64,000 nucleotides of DNA from SAR202 cluster bacterium bin87 (GCA_002238825.1 MPNC01000010.1:1-64000), one strand, 5' to 3'. Positions 15,419 through 24,486 are shown, counted from the stretch's first letter. Made by a program: numbers and translations. Notes: a model not told the origin generated them from the sequence alone.

Positions 15419-17026
15419 AGCCACCACGTGGGTAGCCTGAACCGGATTGGGTCGGCGTCTCCGCTTCCCCGGCCGGTGTTGCGCTGCAAGCGCCGGTCTC
15501 AGCTGTCCAGAGATCGCGCCCCAGTACGTCCACACGTGCTTAACTCGCTTCCTTGCAGGTACGGTAAAGGCGACTTGGACGCCATTGCCGGTGGGACAGA
15601 CCCATCGGCGCGGGATGCGCTCGGAGCAGCCGAGCAAGCGTCGGGCCAGCACCAGGGCCGCGGCCTGGTGGACGCTGAGCCCGTAACGCTCCATGAACTT
15701 GACCCGGCCAATCACCGAACTGAAGGCCGGGCTCACCTGTTGTACTTCCACTCCCTGCCGGTATCCGCGGGAGAGGAAGCACGCCTTGGTCTTGCCGTAG
15801 CTGAAAGATGAAAGCATCCGGCTGTACTTGCGGGACTCGCCCTCCAAAGCGGCTTTCTTCTGCCGGAAGTCCAGCCTCTCGATGACGATGGGCTTGCCCG
15901 CCTCGCGGGCGTAGGCCGCCACGGTGGCAACGGCGTCGCCGACAATGGCCTCGGCCTGGTGCTGCGACTTGCCGTAGGTGACCAACGGCACACTGAAAGA
16001 GTGCAGCGGATTGCCCGACGCGTCGGTTTCCGCCACCGCCAAGTGGTCGGCGTTCAGGTCCACGCCGATGGCGCCACGCCGGTGGTCCGTTACTACCGGC
16101 ACGTCCATCATGTGGGTGGTGGCGAACACCCGCCAACCCCTCTCGTCCCGCTTGAACCGGTAGCTGATGGCCTGACCCAGTTCGGTCTCGCGCACTGCCT
16201 GTTCCCCATGCTCACGCCGGTGCCGAGCGTACTCAGCGTTGTTGCCCAACGCGGCGAGCATCTGCTCGTGACCGTGGGTGAAGCGCACGCCCTCGATGGT
16301 TAGGTACTTGCCATGCTGTACCGGCAGGCAGTCCGGCATCCTGAGCCGCAGGGTCAGCGTGCCGTCATCAGCCACGGTGGCCACGCAGAGCTGACACCCC
16401 GCCGTCTCGTCCCGGCTGCCCAGCACGAAGAACTCGTCGCTGCGCACCTCACGCCAGTCCCTGAGCCATTCCTCGTGGCTGCCGTAACCGTTGACCTTGA
16501 GGTGGTGCTGCTTACGCCACAGCCGCTTCGACCCGAAACACAGCCGCACCCGCTCCTCCGCAATGTCATCTTCCAGTGCAGCCAGCCTGTGTCGAAGACT
16601 GGCCAACCGCCGTTTCTTCTGGTGAACCTGATCGAGGCGGCCATGTTCGACGGCATCGGAAACCTGCCGCTCAGCCCGAGCAATCCGCCGGCCCAGGCTG
16701 TCCAGCCGCAGCTTCTGCTGCTCCTTGACCGACGCCACCTTGCCTTCCAGCGACACCCGCACTCCGTTGAACTTCCTGGCCGGTATCCCGTATCGCTTCA
16801 GGTACTCGCTCTTCAGGGACGTGGCCGACCGGCCAGCCAACACTGCGGCGAACAACTTCCGTTGCACGCGACCGTAAAGCTCGCCGTAAGCCGATAACGC
16901 CGCGTCGCCAGCCTCAAGATCAGTGCCCGCGTACTCGCGGACCCGCGTATGATAGGTTGCGGTAAACCGCTTTCCACCGGAGCTACTTTGAGTAGATGAC
17001 CGGACGTTCCTTTTGCCGAGTACCAT
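15416..17026 (-). CDS. tnpB: TnpB-related RNA-guided nuclease, zinc-finger-less type
   Basis: 536 residues. RuvC-I is AIGVDLNADHLAVAETD (Asp323), RuvC-II is IVIERLDFRQKK (Glu383), and the RuvC-III region is YGLSVHQAAALVLARRLLG with His453 at the usual Asp place. There is no zinc ribbon. The basic C-terminus (PGKRRRRPNPVQ) is shared with copy 1. Differences from copy 1 are spread over the whole protein while length, motifs and the 3' RNA stay intact. That suggests separately maintained elements rather than a recent duplication. Confidence 0.85.
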   Translation of the reverse strand: MVLGKRNVRSSTQSSSGGKRFTATYHTRVREYAGTDLEAGDAALSAYGELYGRVQRKLFAAVLAGRSATSLKSEYLKRYGIPARKFNGVRVSLEGKVASVKEQQKLRLDSLGRRIARAERQVSDAVEHGRLDQVHQKKRRLASLRHRLAALEDDIAEERVRLCFGSKRLWRKQHHLKVNGYGSHEEWLRDWREVRSDEFFVLGSRDETAGCQLCVATVADDGTLTLRLRMPDCLPVQHGKYLTIEGVRFTHGHEQMLAALGNNAEYARHRREHGEQAVRETELGQAISYRFKRDERGWRVFATTHMMDVPVVTDHRRGAIGVDLNADHLAVAETDASGNPLHSFSVPLVTYGKSQHQAEAIVGDAVATVAAYAREAGKPIVIERLDFRQKKAALEGESRKYSRMLSSFSYGKTKACFLSRGYRQGVEVQQVSPAFSSVIGRVKFMERYGLSVHQAAALVLARRLLGCSERIPRRWVCPTGNGVQVAFTVPARKRVKHVWTYWGAISGQLRPALAAQHRPGKRRRRPNPVQATHVVA

Positions 17027-17138
17027 GGCTACAGGATACCAGAACGCGGGTTCCGATACTCTCAGCCCATGTCACCTCATCGAACCGTCAACAACCATAG
17101 CGTACTATCACCTACTAAATCTCGAACAGTTGGCAACC

Positions 17139-18107
17139 CTACAGGTACCTGAGCGCTGACCCGGCGGTTTCGCCGCGGGTGTAGCGGCCGACCATGCCGC
17201 CGCCCTGTTTCCAGCGGCCCTGGCGTTCGATCTCGTGGGTGGGGGCGCCGTTCTGGGCCATACGCCGGGCCATGCCGACGCGCCCGCTGTGGCCGCTGAA
17301 GAACTCCCAGTTCTCCAGCCCCGCGGCCCGGGCGATGGCCTTCACCCGCCGGGCGATCTGCGACTCCGACACCCCGAACACCTTCTCCCCGCCGGCCACC
17401 CCCGCCGGCCGGATGGCGGAAAGGGCCTTCATCGCGGCGGGGGTGATAGCGACGGTGGCGCCCTGGGCCTCGACGTCGGTCTTCGAGCGAATGACGGTGA
17501 TGCGGCCCGAGCCGTCCTCCCAGCCCTGCACGTCGCCCCAGGTCAGCGCGGCCGCCTCGGAACGCCGCAATCCTGCGTCGGACAGCACGGCCACCAATGC
17601 CACGTCAAACTGCCCTCTTTCCTCGGCCTGCTTCGCCGTCTCGAACCCGCGGCCTCGCCGTCTGGGCTGGACGGCGGTGAGGCGGATCACGGCGAGCACG
17701 TCGGCGGTGAGGGCGCCGGACTGGCGCTGGGGTTTCGAGAGGCGCCGTCCCCATCCCTTCAGGGAGGCGCGCACACCCGGGTCCCGGCAGGGAGACTCCA
17801 GCTTCGCCCACTCGTGCGCTTTCGAGATGGCGGAGGTAGCCAGGCGCAGGGTGGCGATGGAGGCGTCGGAGTTTGCCCGGGCGGCCAGGTAGCGGGCCAC
17901 GGTGAGGGGCTCGGCGGGCAGGGACGTGAGGCCCACCTCGTCGCACCAGCCGGTGAAGATGCGCCACTGGGTCCCGTAGGTCCGGCGAGTGTTGTCGGCG
18001 AGTACTGACTCCAGAGACGAAGCCACGCCCTGGTCGGCGGCCCGCAGCGCCGGCGCCGACGGAGTCTGCTGGGGAACTATCTGCGAGTGGCTGGCGGCGG
18101 TGGTCAT
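17139..18107 (-). CDS. tyrosine recombinase (phage-integrase family)
   Basis: 322 residues. The N-terminal SAM-like core-binding domain is at ~30-125 (NTRRTYGTQWRIFTGWCDEV). In the catalytic domain: Arg181 in SDAGLRRSEAAAL, Lys209 in SKTD, HxxR at His273-Arg276 in FSGHSGRVG, Trp299 in GRWK, and nucleophile Tyr309 in GRYTRGE. All catalytic positions are present, so it should be active. GGAG precedes the start by seven bases. No attachment site or cargo boundary is evident. The TnpB element begins right after its stop codon. Confidence 0.88.
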   Translation of the reverse strand: MTTAASHSQIVPQQTPSAPALRAADQGVASSLESVLADNTRRTYGTQWRIFTGWCDEVGLTSLPAEPLTVARYLAARANSDASIATLRLATSAISKAHEWAKLESPCRDPGVRASLKGWGRRLSKPQRQSGALTADVLAVIRLTAVQPRRRGRGFETAKQAEERGQFDVALVAVLSDAGLRRSEAAALTWGDVQGWEDGSGRITVIRSKTDVEAQGATVAITPAAMKALSAIRPAGVAGGEKVFGVSESQIARRVKAIARAAGLENWEFFSGHSGRVGMARRMAQNGAPTHEIERQGRWKQGGGMVGRYTRGETAGSALRYL

Positions 18108-18164
18108 AAGGGCGCTCCATCAAAATGAAACGGGAAACGGGTTATTGGTGCGGGGCGATGCGGC

Positions 18165-19094
18165 TCACGGTCCATGGCCGGACCTTTCATTGCAGGCGGC
18201 CAGGTCGTACCCGTTGAGCTGGCGGATGCGTTCCCACAGGGCGCCCCGGTCGATTTCCAGGTCACGCCACATGGCGGGCACGTCCGCAATGGGATCGGTC
18301 ACCACCACCTCGCAGCCACAGTCGGAGTATTGGTCAATCTGGCCAAGATCGCTCCGGAACCGGTGGTTCCAGCCGGCGTCGTGCCGGGCGATTGATCCGG
18401 CCGTCTCCGCCACCGAGTCCCGGGGGTAGATGACGCCCAGGATGGACAAAAGCGCCGCGCCCGAGTTCCAGAGCAGTCCATGGGCGTCCCGTCCCTGGTC
18501 GGTGTGGACGTTGCTGCGGTGGCGGCCCTCGGGCAGGTCGCCCTGGGCGTACCAGGGGAAGTGGGTTCGCTGCGCCCGGATGCCATCATGTAACCGGGCC
18601 GCGCGCCGGAGGCGCTCCAGGGTAACCAGCTCCCACTCGTTGGATGTGTCGCCATCGTGTCGGAACCGGACCTCCGCGCCGGGATCCCTGGTGTAGATGA
18701 GTCCTTCTCGGGCCGCTCTGGCCATGACGTGGTTCAGGGTGCGGCGCCCGGCGATGTACTCCGCCGGCGTCTTGACCATCTGTCCATCCACCACCCCGTG
18801 ATGGGGGCTGTGGTAGTCACGGTATCCCGGGTAGTGTCGTTCCCTGAGCTGCCAGAGAACTTCGAGAACGCTTTCGCGCTCCTCTTCACCGTCACCGGCG
18901 CCGTGGACGATGATCATGTCCAGATCGGACTGCTCATCCCAGCCGCCGGTGGCCCGGGAGCCGAATAGGACGACGGCCTGGGCGTCGGTCTCGGCCACCA
19001 GGTCCCGACAGAGATCGATTGCGGCCGGGTCGGGGTCCGGGTGGACCAAGGCCGGCATCTGGTCAAAGGTGCGGTGTCGTCTCACCGGCGGCAT
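18165..19094 (-). CDS. MNT nucleotidyltransferase-HEPN fusion protein
   Basis: 309 residues. The N-terminal minimal nucleotidyltransferase has the signature VVLFGSRATGGWDEQSDLDM (Gly45-Ser46; Asp57, Asp59). A helical C-terminal half (~130-300) is HEPN-like. In MNT-HEPN toxin-antitoxin systems the MNT protein modifies and silences a HEPN RNase; here both appear on one chain. GGAGA precedes the ATG by about eight bases. It is upstream of and codirectional with the recombinase gene. The HEPN RxxxxH motif is not obvious, so RNase activity is uncertain. Confidence 0.7.
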   Translation of the reverse strand: MPPVRRHRTFDQMPALVHPDPDPAAIDLCRDLVAETDAQAVVLFGSRATGGWDEQSDLDMIIVHGAGDGEEERESVLEVLWQLRERHYPGYRDYHSPHHGVVDGQMVKTPAEYIAGRRTLNHVMARAAREGLIYTRDPGAEVRFRHDGDTSNEWELVTLERLRRAARLHDGIRAQRTHFPWYAQGDLPEGRHRSNVHTDQGRDAHGLLWNSGAALLSILGVIYPRDSVAETAGSIARHDAGWNHRFRSDLGQIDQYSDCGCEVVVTDPIADVPAMWRDLEIDRGALWERIRQLNGYDLAACNERSGHGP

Positions 19095-19204
19095 GGGATG
19101 GTCTCCGGCCGGCCGGAGCGCCGGCGGGCGGGCTGTAGGTGGTTGTCAACGGCGTTCACGGGCGAGCCTCCGGCGGTGGGTTTTTAGGGGCAGTCTGGGG
19201 GGCA

Positions 19205-19505
19205 AAAAATGCGCGATAACCCTGATTATCGCGCAGCGAACGCGCGTGCGCAACCGGGCATTTTCACCGTTGTTTGCCTGACCACGGCGGGCCGAAATAG
19301 CCCCGATGACGGGTTTTATGCCGCCGACCCCGCCGTGACCATCCGGTCGCGCCCCGCGACCACGTTCAGGACCGCGTCGGCGCCCACGGCCACCAATGCT
19401 TGGGCATCCATTCCATTGGTATCCATACCGATCCATTGGAATGGACGCCGTCATGGAATGGATCGCCATCCATTGCATTGGAATCCAATGGATAACAATG
19501 GAGAC
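19205..19505. repeat. palindrome-rich intergenic repeat, copy 1
   Basis: It opens with a hairpin GCGCGATAA-ccctga-TTATCGCGC (19212-19235), shares ATTATCGCGC.GCGAACG and TTTGCCTGACCAC with copy 2 (28415-28720), and ends in a dense run of CCATT/AATGG palindromes (19403-19502, for example TCCATTGGAATGGA). Open frames through it are low-complexity translations of the repeat. Confidence 0.6.
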
Positions 19506-19569
19506 CAGTCCACGGCCCGGGGAAGGGAACAAACCGAGCCTCGGGGCGTGCCCACTACACTTCCGGCTA

Positions 19570-19850
19570 CGAATGTCCCGCGTCAACCATTCTTGCCGAT
19601 TTATCGTCGATTGGTTTTGCCGGTTCACCTCCTCGGCCGCGGCAGTCTCGCCGCGCTGCTGGGCTGCATCGGTCTGGTAGCTGGGGACGTCAAACTCCAG
19701 GATGACGGAGTGGTGGACGACCCGGTCAATCGCCGCGGCGGTGGCCATGGGGTTCGCGAAGATGCGCTCCCACTCCGAGAAGACCAGGTTGGACGTGATG
19801 CCCAGCGACCTGCGTTTGTAGCGTTCTGCGATGAGGCAACGGGACGGGCA
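19570..19850 (-). pseudogene. IS21-type istB ATPase, C-terminal fragment
   Basis: In frame: LIAERYKRRSLGITSNLVFS, EWERIFANPMATAAAIDRVV, HHSVILEFDVPSYQTDAAQ. This is the C-terminal third of IstB, the AAA+ transposition helper of IS21 elements. The Walker motifs and istA are absent. It is joined directly to the 3' part of the TIGR00725 gene, and downstream it runs into the palindromic repeat. Confidence 0.7.
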
Positions 19851-20247
19851 GGCCGTCGCCGCGCAAAGTCAGCGGCCAGCTGTGCAGCGAGACCACCGGT
19901 ATGCCATAGCTGAGGGCGTAGGCGATTTCCGACAGGGTTCCGAAGGCTCCGCCGCCGGCGATGACCGCCTGTCCCGTGCTGACCACCGCGACGTTCCGGG
20001 CAAACCCCATGTTGGTGGCCACGGGGAAGTCCACCCACTCGTTTGCGGTGCACGGCGACCCGCCCGGCAGGATGCCGATGGTGGTGCCGTTCTCTGACTT
20101 GGATCCCTTGCACACCGCTTCCATCACACCGGTGAGACCGCCGCATACCAGCGTGATGCCCCGGCGGGCTAACTCCTGGCCGACGCCCTCGGCCAGCGCG
20201 TACACGTGGGGCGGCGGGTCGTAGTTGCCGATTACTGCGATGATCAT
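19726..20247 (-). CDS. TIGR00725/LOG-like Rossmann protein, C-terminus replaced
   Basis: The first ~125 residues are a good TIGR00725-type nucleotide-binding protein, related to the LOG/lysine-decarboxylase-like family: MIIAVIGNYDPPPHVYALAE, ITLVCGGLTGVMEAVCKG, NVAVVSTGQAVIAGGGAFGT, LSEIAYALSYGIPVV. The PGGxGTxxE-type loop is represented by AGGGAFGTLSE. After GDGLPVPL the frame enters istB-fragment DNA out of frame, so the last ~40 residues are foreign. GAGG lies about nine bases upstream of ATG. Function is probably impaired. Confidence 0.7.
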   Translation of the reverse strand: MIIAVIGNYDPPPHVYALAEGVGQELARRGITLVCGGLTGVMEAVCKGSKSENGTTIGILPGGSPCTANEWVDFPVATNMGFARNVAVVSTGQAVIAGGGAFGTLSEIAYALSYGIPVVSLHSWPLTLRGDGLPVPLPHRRTLQTQVAGHHVQPGLLGVGAHLREPHGHRRGD

Positions 20248-20274
20248 TGCGTTTTACCTCTGCTTGAATGGAAA

Positions 20275-20302
20275 TCGTCACTCCGGCGAAAGCCGGAATC
20301 CA
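20275..20302. repeat. REP-like short palindrome (1 of 3)
   Basis: The minus strand reads TGGATTCCGGCTTTCGCCGG then AGTGACG, a ~27-bp imperfect hairpin. Relatives lie at 40137-40163 and 56340-56366. Confidence 0.6.
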
Positions 20303-20517
20303 AGTAGTGGGCTACTGCCAACTAGGCCCGGCGAACATCTTCTCCCCGGCGTCACCGGCGAAGTAACGCCAGCGCCTACGCAGTCGGGGCTGTGACTGGG
20401 AAGACCCGGTCGGCGGATACTCGTTCGGGCGCATAACCCATCGCCCACTGCACCTGACGCAGCAATTACCTGAGCTTGGCCCAGGGCATCCACTGCCCTA
20501 AACCGGTTGCCTCCATC
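20303..20517. other. intergenic, nothing recognised
   Basis: No gene or structured element recognised between the REP-like hairpin and the 3' end of the FN3/IPT gene. Confidence 0.4.
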
Positions 20518-22647
20518 TCACGGGAGGACGGTGACTTCGCCAGTGGCGATGATGCCATCAACGTTGATGACCACGCTGTACACCCGAGGATTCAGATTGG
20601 GGGTCGGTACGCTAATGGTGACGTTGCCGTTGCGGTCGGTGCTGGCGCCGAGATCGCCGTAGCGAAAGCCGCCGACATCCACGTAGTTAACCCCCGCGTT
20701 CACCGGCATGTTGCTGGCGGTGATGGTGAGCATGTCACCGGGCCGGCCTTCGGCGGGGGACACCTCGATGGTCGCGGCAGGCACCGTAAAGGAGGTTATC
20801 TTGACCACGTCTTCGTAGGTCATCCTCACTTGGACGGTGCTGGGAATCGCCACGTAGAGATGCACCCGGTGCTCCTGGGTGACTCGCCCTGACGCGTCGG
20901 CGTAGAGGATGTATGCCCGGCCGCGGCCGGAGTCCGCTACCTCGAGTATGATGGCCACCAATGCAGGACTATCGGGGTTGTCTACGGGCCAGTTCTGGCC
21001 GGTGATGGTGATAAGGTCTGTGGGGCCGGCTACGTCGGGGGTTACCGTGACGGTGGGTTCGGGGATGTTGATGTTCACGTCGGCGACGAAGCCCTCGCTG
21101 TCTTCAACGCTCAGCGTGTGAGTGCCGGGAATCAGGGTCGGGTTGGTGCCATGATAGAAAGCAGGCCACAGAATGATGGTAGCCACGAACTGGCCGGAGT
21201 TGGAAACCTGCACACCTTTCATCCCGCCGATGGAGCAACTCGCAGAAGTGGAGCCATCGTTAACTATCACCGGCACGCCGGACAATTGGATGTTTTCGGC
21301 AGGGATGCAGGACTGGGTGCCGAAGCGGCTGCCAGTGATGGTGATGGTCTCGTTGGGCAGCACTTCGGTCTTGCTGACACTGAGTTCACTGCCGTTGATG
21401 ATAATCTTGCTGTTCGCGCTGACGTTGCCCCACCTGGCGTCGATGCGAAACGTGCCTTCAAAACCGCCGGGGACATTGAAGGTGGCCGTGCCGGAACCGT
21501 CCGTGTGGATGGCGCTGCTGTTGACTCTGACGCTGTTATTCCTCCCACCGGCCACGTACAAGCTCTGGTCAGCGATTTTCAGCTCGCTGAAGGCAGCACC
21601 GGGATTGGGAAAGTCTTGGGCGAACACGCTCACCGTGTCGCCGGAGCTGACTTCGCTGGGAACCACCGTGATCCTTGCTTCCAGCTTGAACTGTTCAATA
21701 TCGGTGTCAGACATCTGGCCTTCGTCATCAATCATGCAGATGTAGTTTTGATCCCCGGGCCTGAATGTGGGTACCGTGACCTCGAAGGTTAAGGCGACCC
21801 TGCCTTCGCTATCAACCACGGACTGGCCTGCCAGAGCACCGTTGCGGACGATGTCCTCACATGCCATTCCTGGCGTGGGTGCTTGGCTAAGGACATACAC
21901 TGAAGCGGTTGCACCGCTGTTGAAACCGGCGCCGATGACAGTCAGCAGATAGCCTCGGGTGTTGTCCATGTCGGACAAGCTGATTCTGGCCGTAGCCCCG
22001 GGGACGTTGAGAGTGATATCCGGCTCACAGGCGATGCCGTCTCCATCAGGGTCAAGTGCCGGGCGGTAAATCGGGCTGCCGCGCTTCACTCCACCAGGGT
22101 AATGCGCTCGCACCGCGTCGCAGTCCGGGTACATGCTGACGAAATCAAAACTGGGCGCGGGTCCGGGAGCGCCGCCGCGGTCGGTTACCGTATGGAACGT
22201 CCAGCGGGGGTTGCTCGGCCAGGAAAATTCGCTGCTGACGCCGCCGGCGGCACCGGTGTCAACGAAATTGCTACTGGTCAACACCGTAAAGGCGTGGTAG
22301 GCATCCTGCTCTAATCTTCTGACGGTGTATTCTGCCCGGCCATTGGAAACCTGGATGTTACGGGCGTTTTCATCAACATAGATGAATGCACTGATCCAAT
22401 CGCCGGTCACGCTGGCTTTGGCCAGCGGGTAATCCGTTTCCATGTTGACGTACCCGATGCGGTAATGCGTGGTACCGAGCACGGCGTCCCAGGACACCAC
22501 AACCTCCCCAGGATTTATGCCGTCGCGGATCGCAATGTTGCCGGTGGCCGGAGCGCCGGCGCCGGATTGGGCGAGGGCGATGCTGCCACCCACGAGAAAG
22601 ACAGCAGCCATAACCAGCACGACAATGATCGTTTTCAGCGATTTCAT
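20518..22647 (-). CDS. secreted multi-domain FN3/Excalibur/IPT-like protein
   Basis: 709 residues. A signal peptide (1-26, ending ALAQ) precedes a fibronectin-like module (~35-160, GEVVVSWDAV then THYRIGYVNM). An Excalibur-type calcium-binding motif follows (~170-208, YPDCDAVRAHYPGG then DPDGDGIACEP). Several IPT/TIG-like beta-sandwich repeats make up the rest (~215-705, for example RGYLLTVIGAGFNSGATASV and TDLITITGQNW). It has no anchor, so it is secreted or surface-associated. Close relatives of the FN3 and IPT modules are in the genes at 24.5 and 31-34 kb. Binding target unknown. Confidence 0.8.
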   Translation of the reverse strand: MKSLKTIIVVLVMAAVFLVGGSIALAQSGAGAPATGNIAIRDGINPGEVVVSWDAVLGTTHYRIGYVNMETDYPLAKASVTGDWISAFIYVDENARNIQVSNGRAEYTVRRLEQDAYHAFTVLTSSNFVDTGAAGGVSSEFSWPSNPRWTFHTVTDRGGAPGPAPSFDFVSMYPDCDAVRAHYPGGVKRGSPIYRPALDPDGDGIACEPDITLNVPGATARISLSDMDNTRGYLLTVIGAGFNSGATASVYVLSQAPTPGMACEDIVRNGALAGQSVVDSEGRVALTFEVTVPTFRPGDQNYICMIDDEGQMSDTDIEQFKLEARITVVPSEVSSGDTVSVFAQDFPNPGAAFSELKIADQSLYVAGGRNNSVRVNSSAIHTDGSGTATFNVPGGFEGTFRIDARWGNVSANSKIIINGSELSVSKTEVLPNETITITGSRFGTQSCIPAENIQLSGVPVIVNDGSTSASCSIGGMKGVQVSNSGQFVATIILWPAFYHGTNPTLIPGTHTLSVEDSEGFVADVNINIPEPTVTVTPDVAGPTDLITITGQNWPVDNPDSPALVAIILEVADSGRGRAYILYADASGRVTQEHRVHLYVAIPSTVQVRMTYEDVVKITSFTVPAATIEVSPAEGRPGDMLTITASNMPVNAGVNYVDVGGFRYGDLGASTDRNGNVTISVPTPNLNPRVYSVVINVDGIIATGEVTVLP

Positions 22648-22689
22648 GATTCATCCTATTGCAGCAGGCCCTGGATCCCATTTCCCCGG

Positions 22690-23046
22690 TCAGTACCGCA
22701 GCAGGTGGGTCGGTATCAGTTGCCCACCCACCGGGTCGACAGCCAGCCCTGCTTCCTCCAGGGTGACTACCCCCAACAAGCTGGGTTCGCCCGGTTCGGC
22801 GAATATGACCGGCGTGGGGAACTCCAAACCCTCCAGCCTGACGGTGGTGTGGGCGACGTCCACTGGGACGATCCGTCCGTCGGCTGTCACTGAGGGCATT
22901 GACCTTTCAACCCGCACGCCCAGCCTTTGCAGCATTTCTCTGGGCACCGCGGTGAACGTTGAGCCGGTATCGACAGTGACCTCGAGTTCCTCGAACTGCC
23001 GTTCCTGTAGGGCGCCGACTCCTATGGTCACTGTTACCGTTCCCAT
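22690..23046 (-). CDS. retropepsin-like aspartic protease (clan AA)
   Basis: 118 residues from MGTVTVTIGVGALQE, with a strong GAGGAGGA five bases upstream; a start 16 codons earlier lacks support. The catalytic motif is LEVTVDTGSTFTAVPREML (DTGS), followed by the flap and the closing LLGVVTLEEAGLAVDP. Like other single-domain clan AA proteases it should act as a homodimer. It lies downstream of hicA on the same strand. Substrate unknown. Confidence 0.8.
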   Translation of the reverse strand: MGTVTVTIGVGALQERQFEELEVTVDTGSTFTAVPREMLQRLGVRVERSMPSVTADGRIVPVDVAHTTVRLEGLEFPTPVIFAEPGEPSLLGVVTLEEAGLAVDPVGGQLIPTHLLRY

Positions 23047-23169
23047 CGTGTTCCTCCTCAGACTGTAACCCTTGATTGCTTTGCGCCCCACCACGACTCC
23101 AGTTTTGTGGGTTGGCGTCCACGGCGACTGCGGCCTCCGCGTTCAAATACGCGCACAACTGGTGATGCG

Positions 23170-23415
23170 CTACCAACCAGGACGGTTGCGTCGGCGAACC
23201 AAGCTGCGAAACTCGGCCACGGTCCAGCCGGCCTGCACGATGATGCTGCCCATGGTGCCGGGCGCGATGTCCCTCCCGGGGTGGCGAGGGATTGGTACCC
23301 TCCTGCCGTCCTTTTCCGCAATGGCGTGTTTCGAGCCCTGCGTAATGGTCCAGCCGTCGTTGCGAAAAGCGCGCAGGACCTCGGTGATGGTGAATCCCGG
23401 GACTCGCGGCGGCAT
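23170..23415 (-). CDS. hicA: HicA family mRNA interferase toxin
   Basis: 81 residues with the dsRBD-like HicA fold: FTITEVLRAFRNDGWTITQG, catalytic His30 in GSKHAI, and RVPIPRHPGRDIAPGTMGSI. HicA cleaves mRNA when free of HicB. Its start overlaps the stop of the upstream HicB-TPR gene (TGATG), so toxin translation depends on antitoxin translation. Confidence 0.85.
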   Translation of the reverse strand: MPPRVPGFTITEVLRAFRNDGWTITQGSKHAIAEKDGRRVPIPRHPGRDIAPGTMGSIIVQAGWTVAEFRSLVRRRNRPGW

Positions 23416-24050
23416 CAGGCGCCCGAGACCTGGTCCCGGAGCGCGACGTAGGTTGTCTCCAGACTGCCGAGAACCGCTTCGTCGTACGGATCTCGCCGGA
23501 GGGCGGCGTCATAATCGGCAATGGCCCGGTCGTAATCCCTCTTGTTGAAGTAGGCGTCGCCCCGTCTGCCGTAGGCTGCGGCACAGTTGGGGTCGAGGGA
23601 TATCGCAGTATCGTAGTCGGCGACGGCCCGGTCGTCATCTCCCTTGTTCAGGTAGGCGTTACCCCGTTCCACGAAGGTCTTGGGGTTGGCGGCGTCCCGG
23701 AGCAAGACCTCGTCGCAACGGCGAATAATCGCGTCCCAATCCACGGGGCGCACGGTGGATTTCTCGACCGTACAACCATCGCTGGAGTACTCGGCGAGCG
23801 CGCGGGCCATGGCGTCAGGGTCGCGCGGCGCTTCCTCGCCGTCGCCGGCAAAGCCGTCCAGGTAAAGAGCAATGGCCTCGGCAATCATTTCCAGCGCTTC
23901 CTCGCGGGTGTCGCCTTGGCTGGCGCAGCCGAGCGTGGGACAGACTACCGCGTAGCCCGGCTCCTCGGGGTGACTGAGCAGCAGTACGCCGTACTCATAC
24001 GGCCCGGCCGACGGCTCGGCGTCCGGGTTCTGCCGGATGCAGGTCGACAT
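23415..24050 (-). CDS. hicB: HicB-like antitoxin fused to TPR repeats
   Basis: 211 residues starting MSTCIRQNPD, with GGAGG five bases upstream; the open frame extends further but has no signal. Residues ~18-66 are the HicB partial RNase H fold (YEYGVLLLSHPEEPGYAVVC, then QGDTREEALEMIAEAIALYL). Residues ~108-195 are tetratricopeptide repeats (FVERGNAYLNKGDDDRAVAD, AYGRRGDAYFNKRDYDRAIA). HicB normally ends in a DNA-binding domain; TPRs replace it, so autoregulation or partner recognition should differ. It forms a one-base-overlapping operon with hicA. Confidence 0.8.
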   Translation of the reverse strand: MSTCIRQNPDAEPSAGPYEYGVLLLSHPEEPGYAVVCPTLGCASQGDTREEALEMIAEAIALYLDGFAGDGEEAPRDPDAMARALAEYSSDGCTVEKSTVRPVDWDAIIRRCDEVLLRDAANPKTFVERGNAYLNKGDDDRAVADYDTAISLDPNCAAAYGRRGDAYFNKRDYDRAIADYDAALRRDPYDEAVLGSLETTYVALRDQVSGA

Positions 24051-24486
24051 AGGATCCTCCGTCGGACGTGGTGGATACAACAGCGCGGGGTCTAAAGTCA
24101 CGTCCAGTGTATCAGCAGCGGATACCCATTCCAAAACCCCCAAATATATCAAAAGACATATAAAATGGGACCTTAAAAATACTCTAACAATACGGTTGAT
24201 GGTATAGCGTCCGGACAGTCTTTCCTGCCCGGACGGAGACTGTGGGGCTGGGGCAGACGGGCCGGGATGGAGCCTGATCCGGGTGTCCTGGCTGGACAAG
24301 TCACCGCGACGCTTGGGTTTAAAACGCCGCGTTGAACCAGCCGGAAGGCCGGCTAACTGGACGAGGAGCACGGCACAAGAATGTGTGACTTCCGTTGCAC
24401 AGGGCATGAAAGCGCTCGGCCTGCTGTAGCTTGTCCTCCCCCCAGCATTGCGCCCTCATTCTCGGAATGCGAGGAGTTTACAAGAC
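24051..24486. other. divergent intergenic region
   Basis: It separates hicBA (minus) from the GLUG adhesin (plus). 24120-24200 is AT-rich, with several TATAT/TATAAA segments able to serve as promoters either way. No gene is supported. Confidence 0.45.

Larger units (their letters stand above)
15273..17144 (-). mobile_element. TnpB-only IS605/IS1341-like element, copy 2
   Basis: It aligns throughout with the element at 2699-4580: the left end GGTTGCCAACTG lies at ~17144 on the minus strand, and the right end CAACGGCAT at ~15273. The left end sits just past the stop codon of the recombinase gene; the right end lies inside brnA. There is no tnpA and no inverted repeat. Ends are uncertain by a few bases. 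Confidence 0.75.

Noticed and set aside
19403-19502. Could the CCATT palindrome cluster be a CRISPR array?
   Set aside because: Repeat units are short, irregular and without spacers of constant length; no cas genes.
19146-19748. Long minus frame covering istB fragment and palindromic repeat
   Set aside because: Only the istB-like part is protein-like; the rest is translated repeat.
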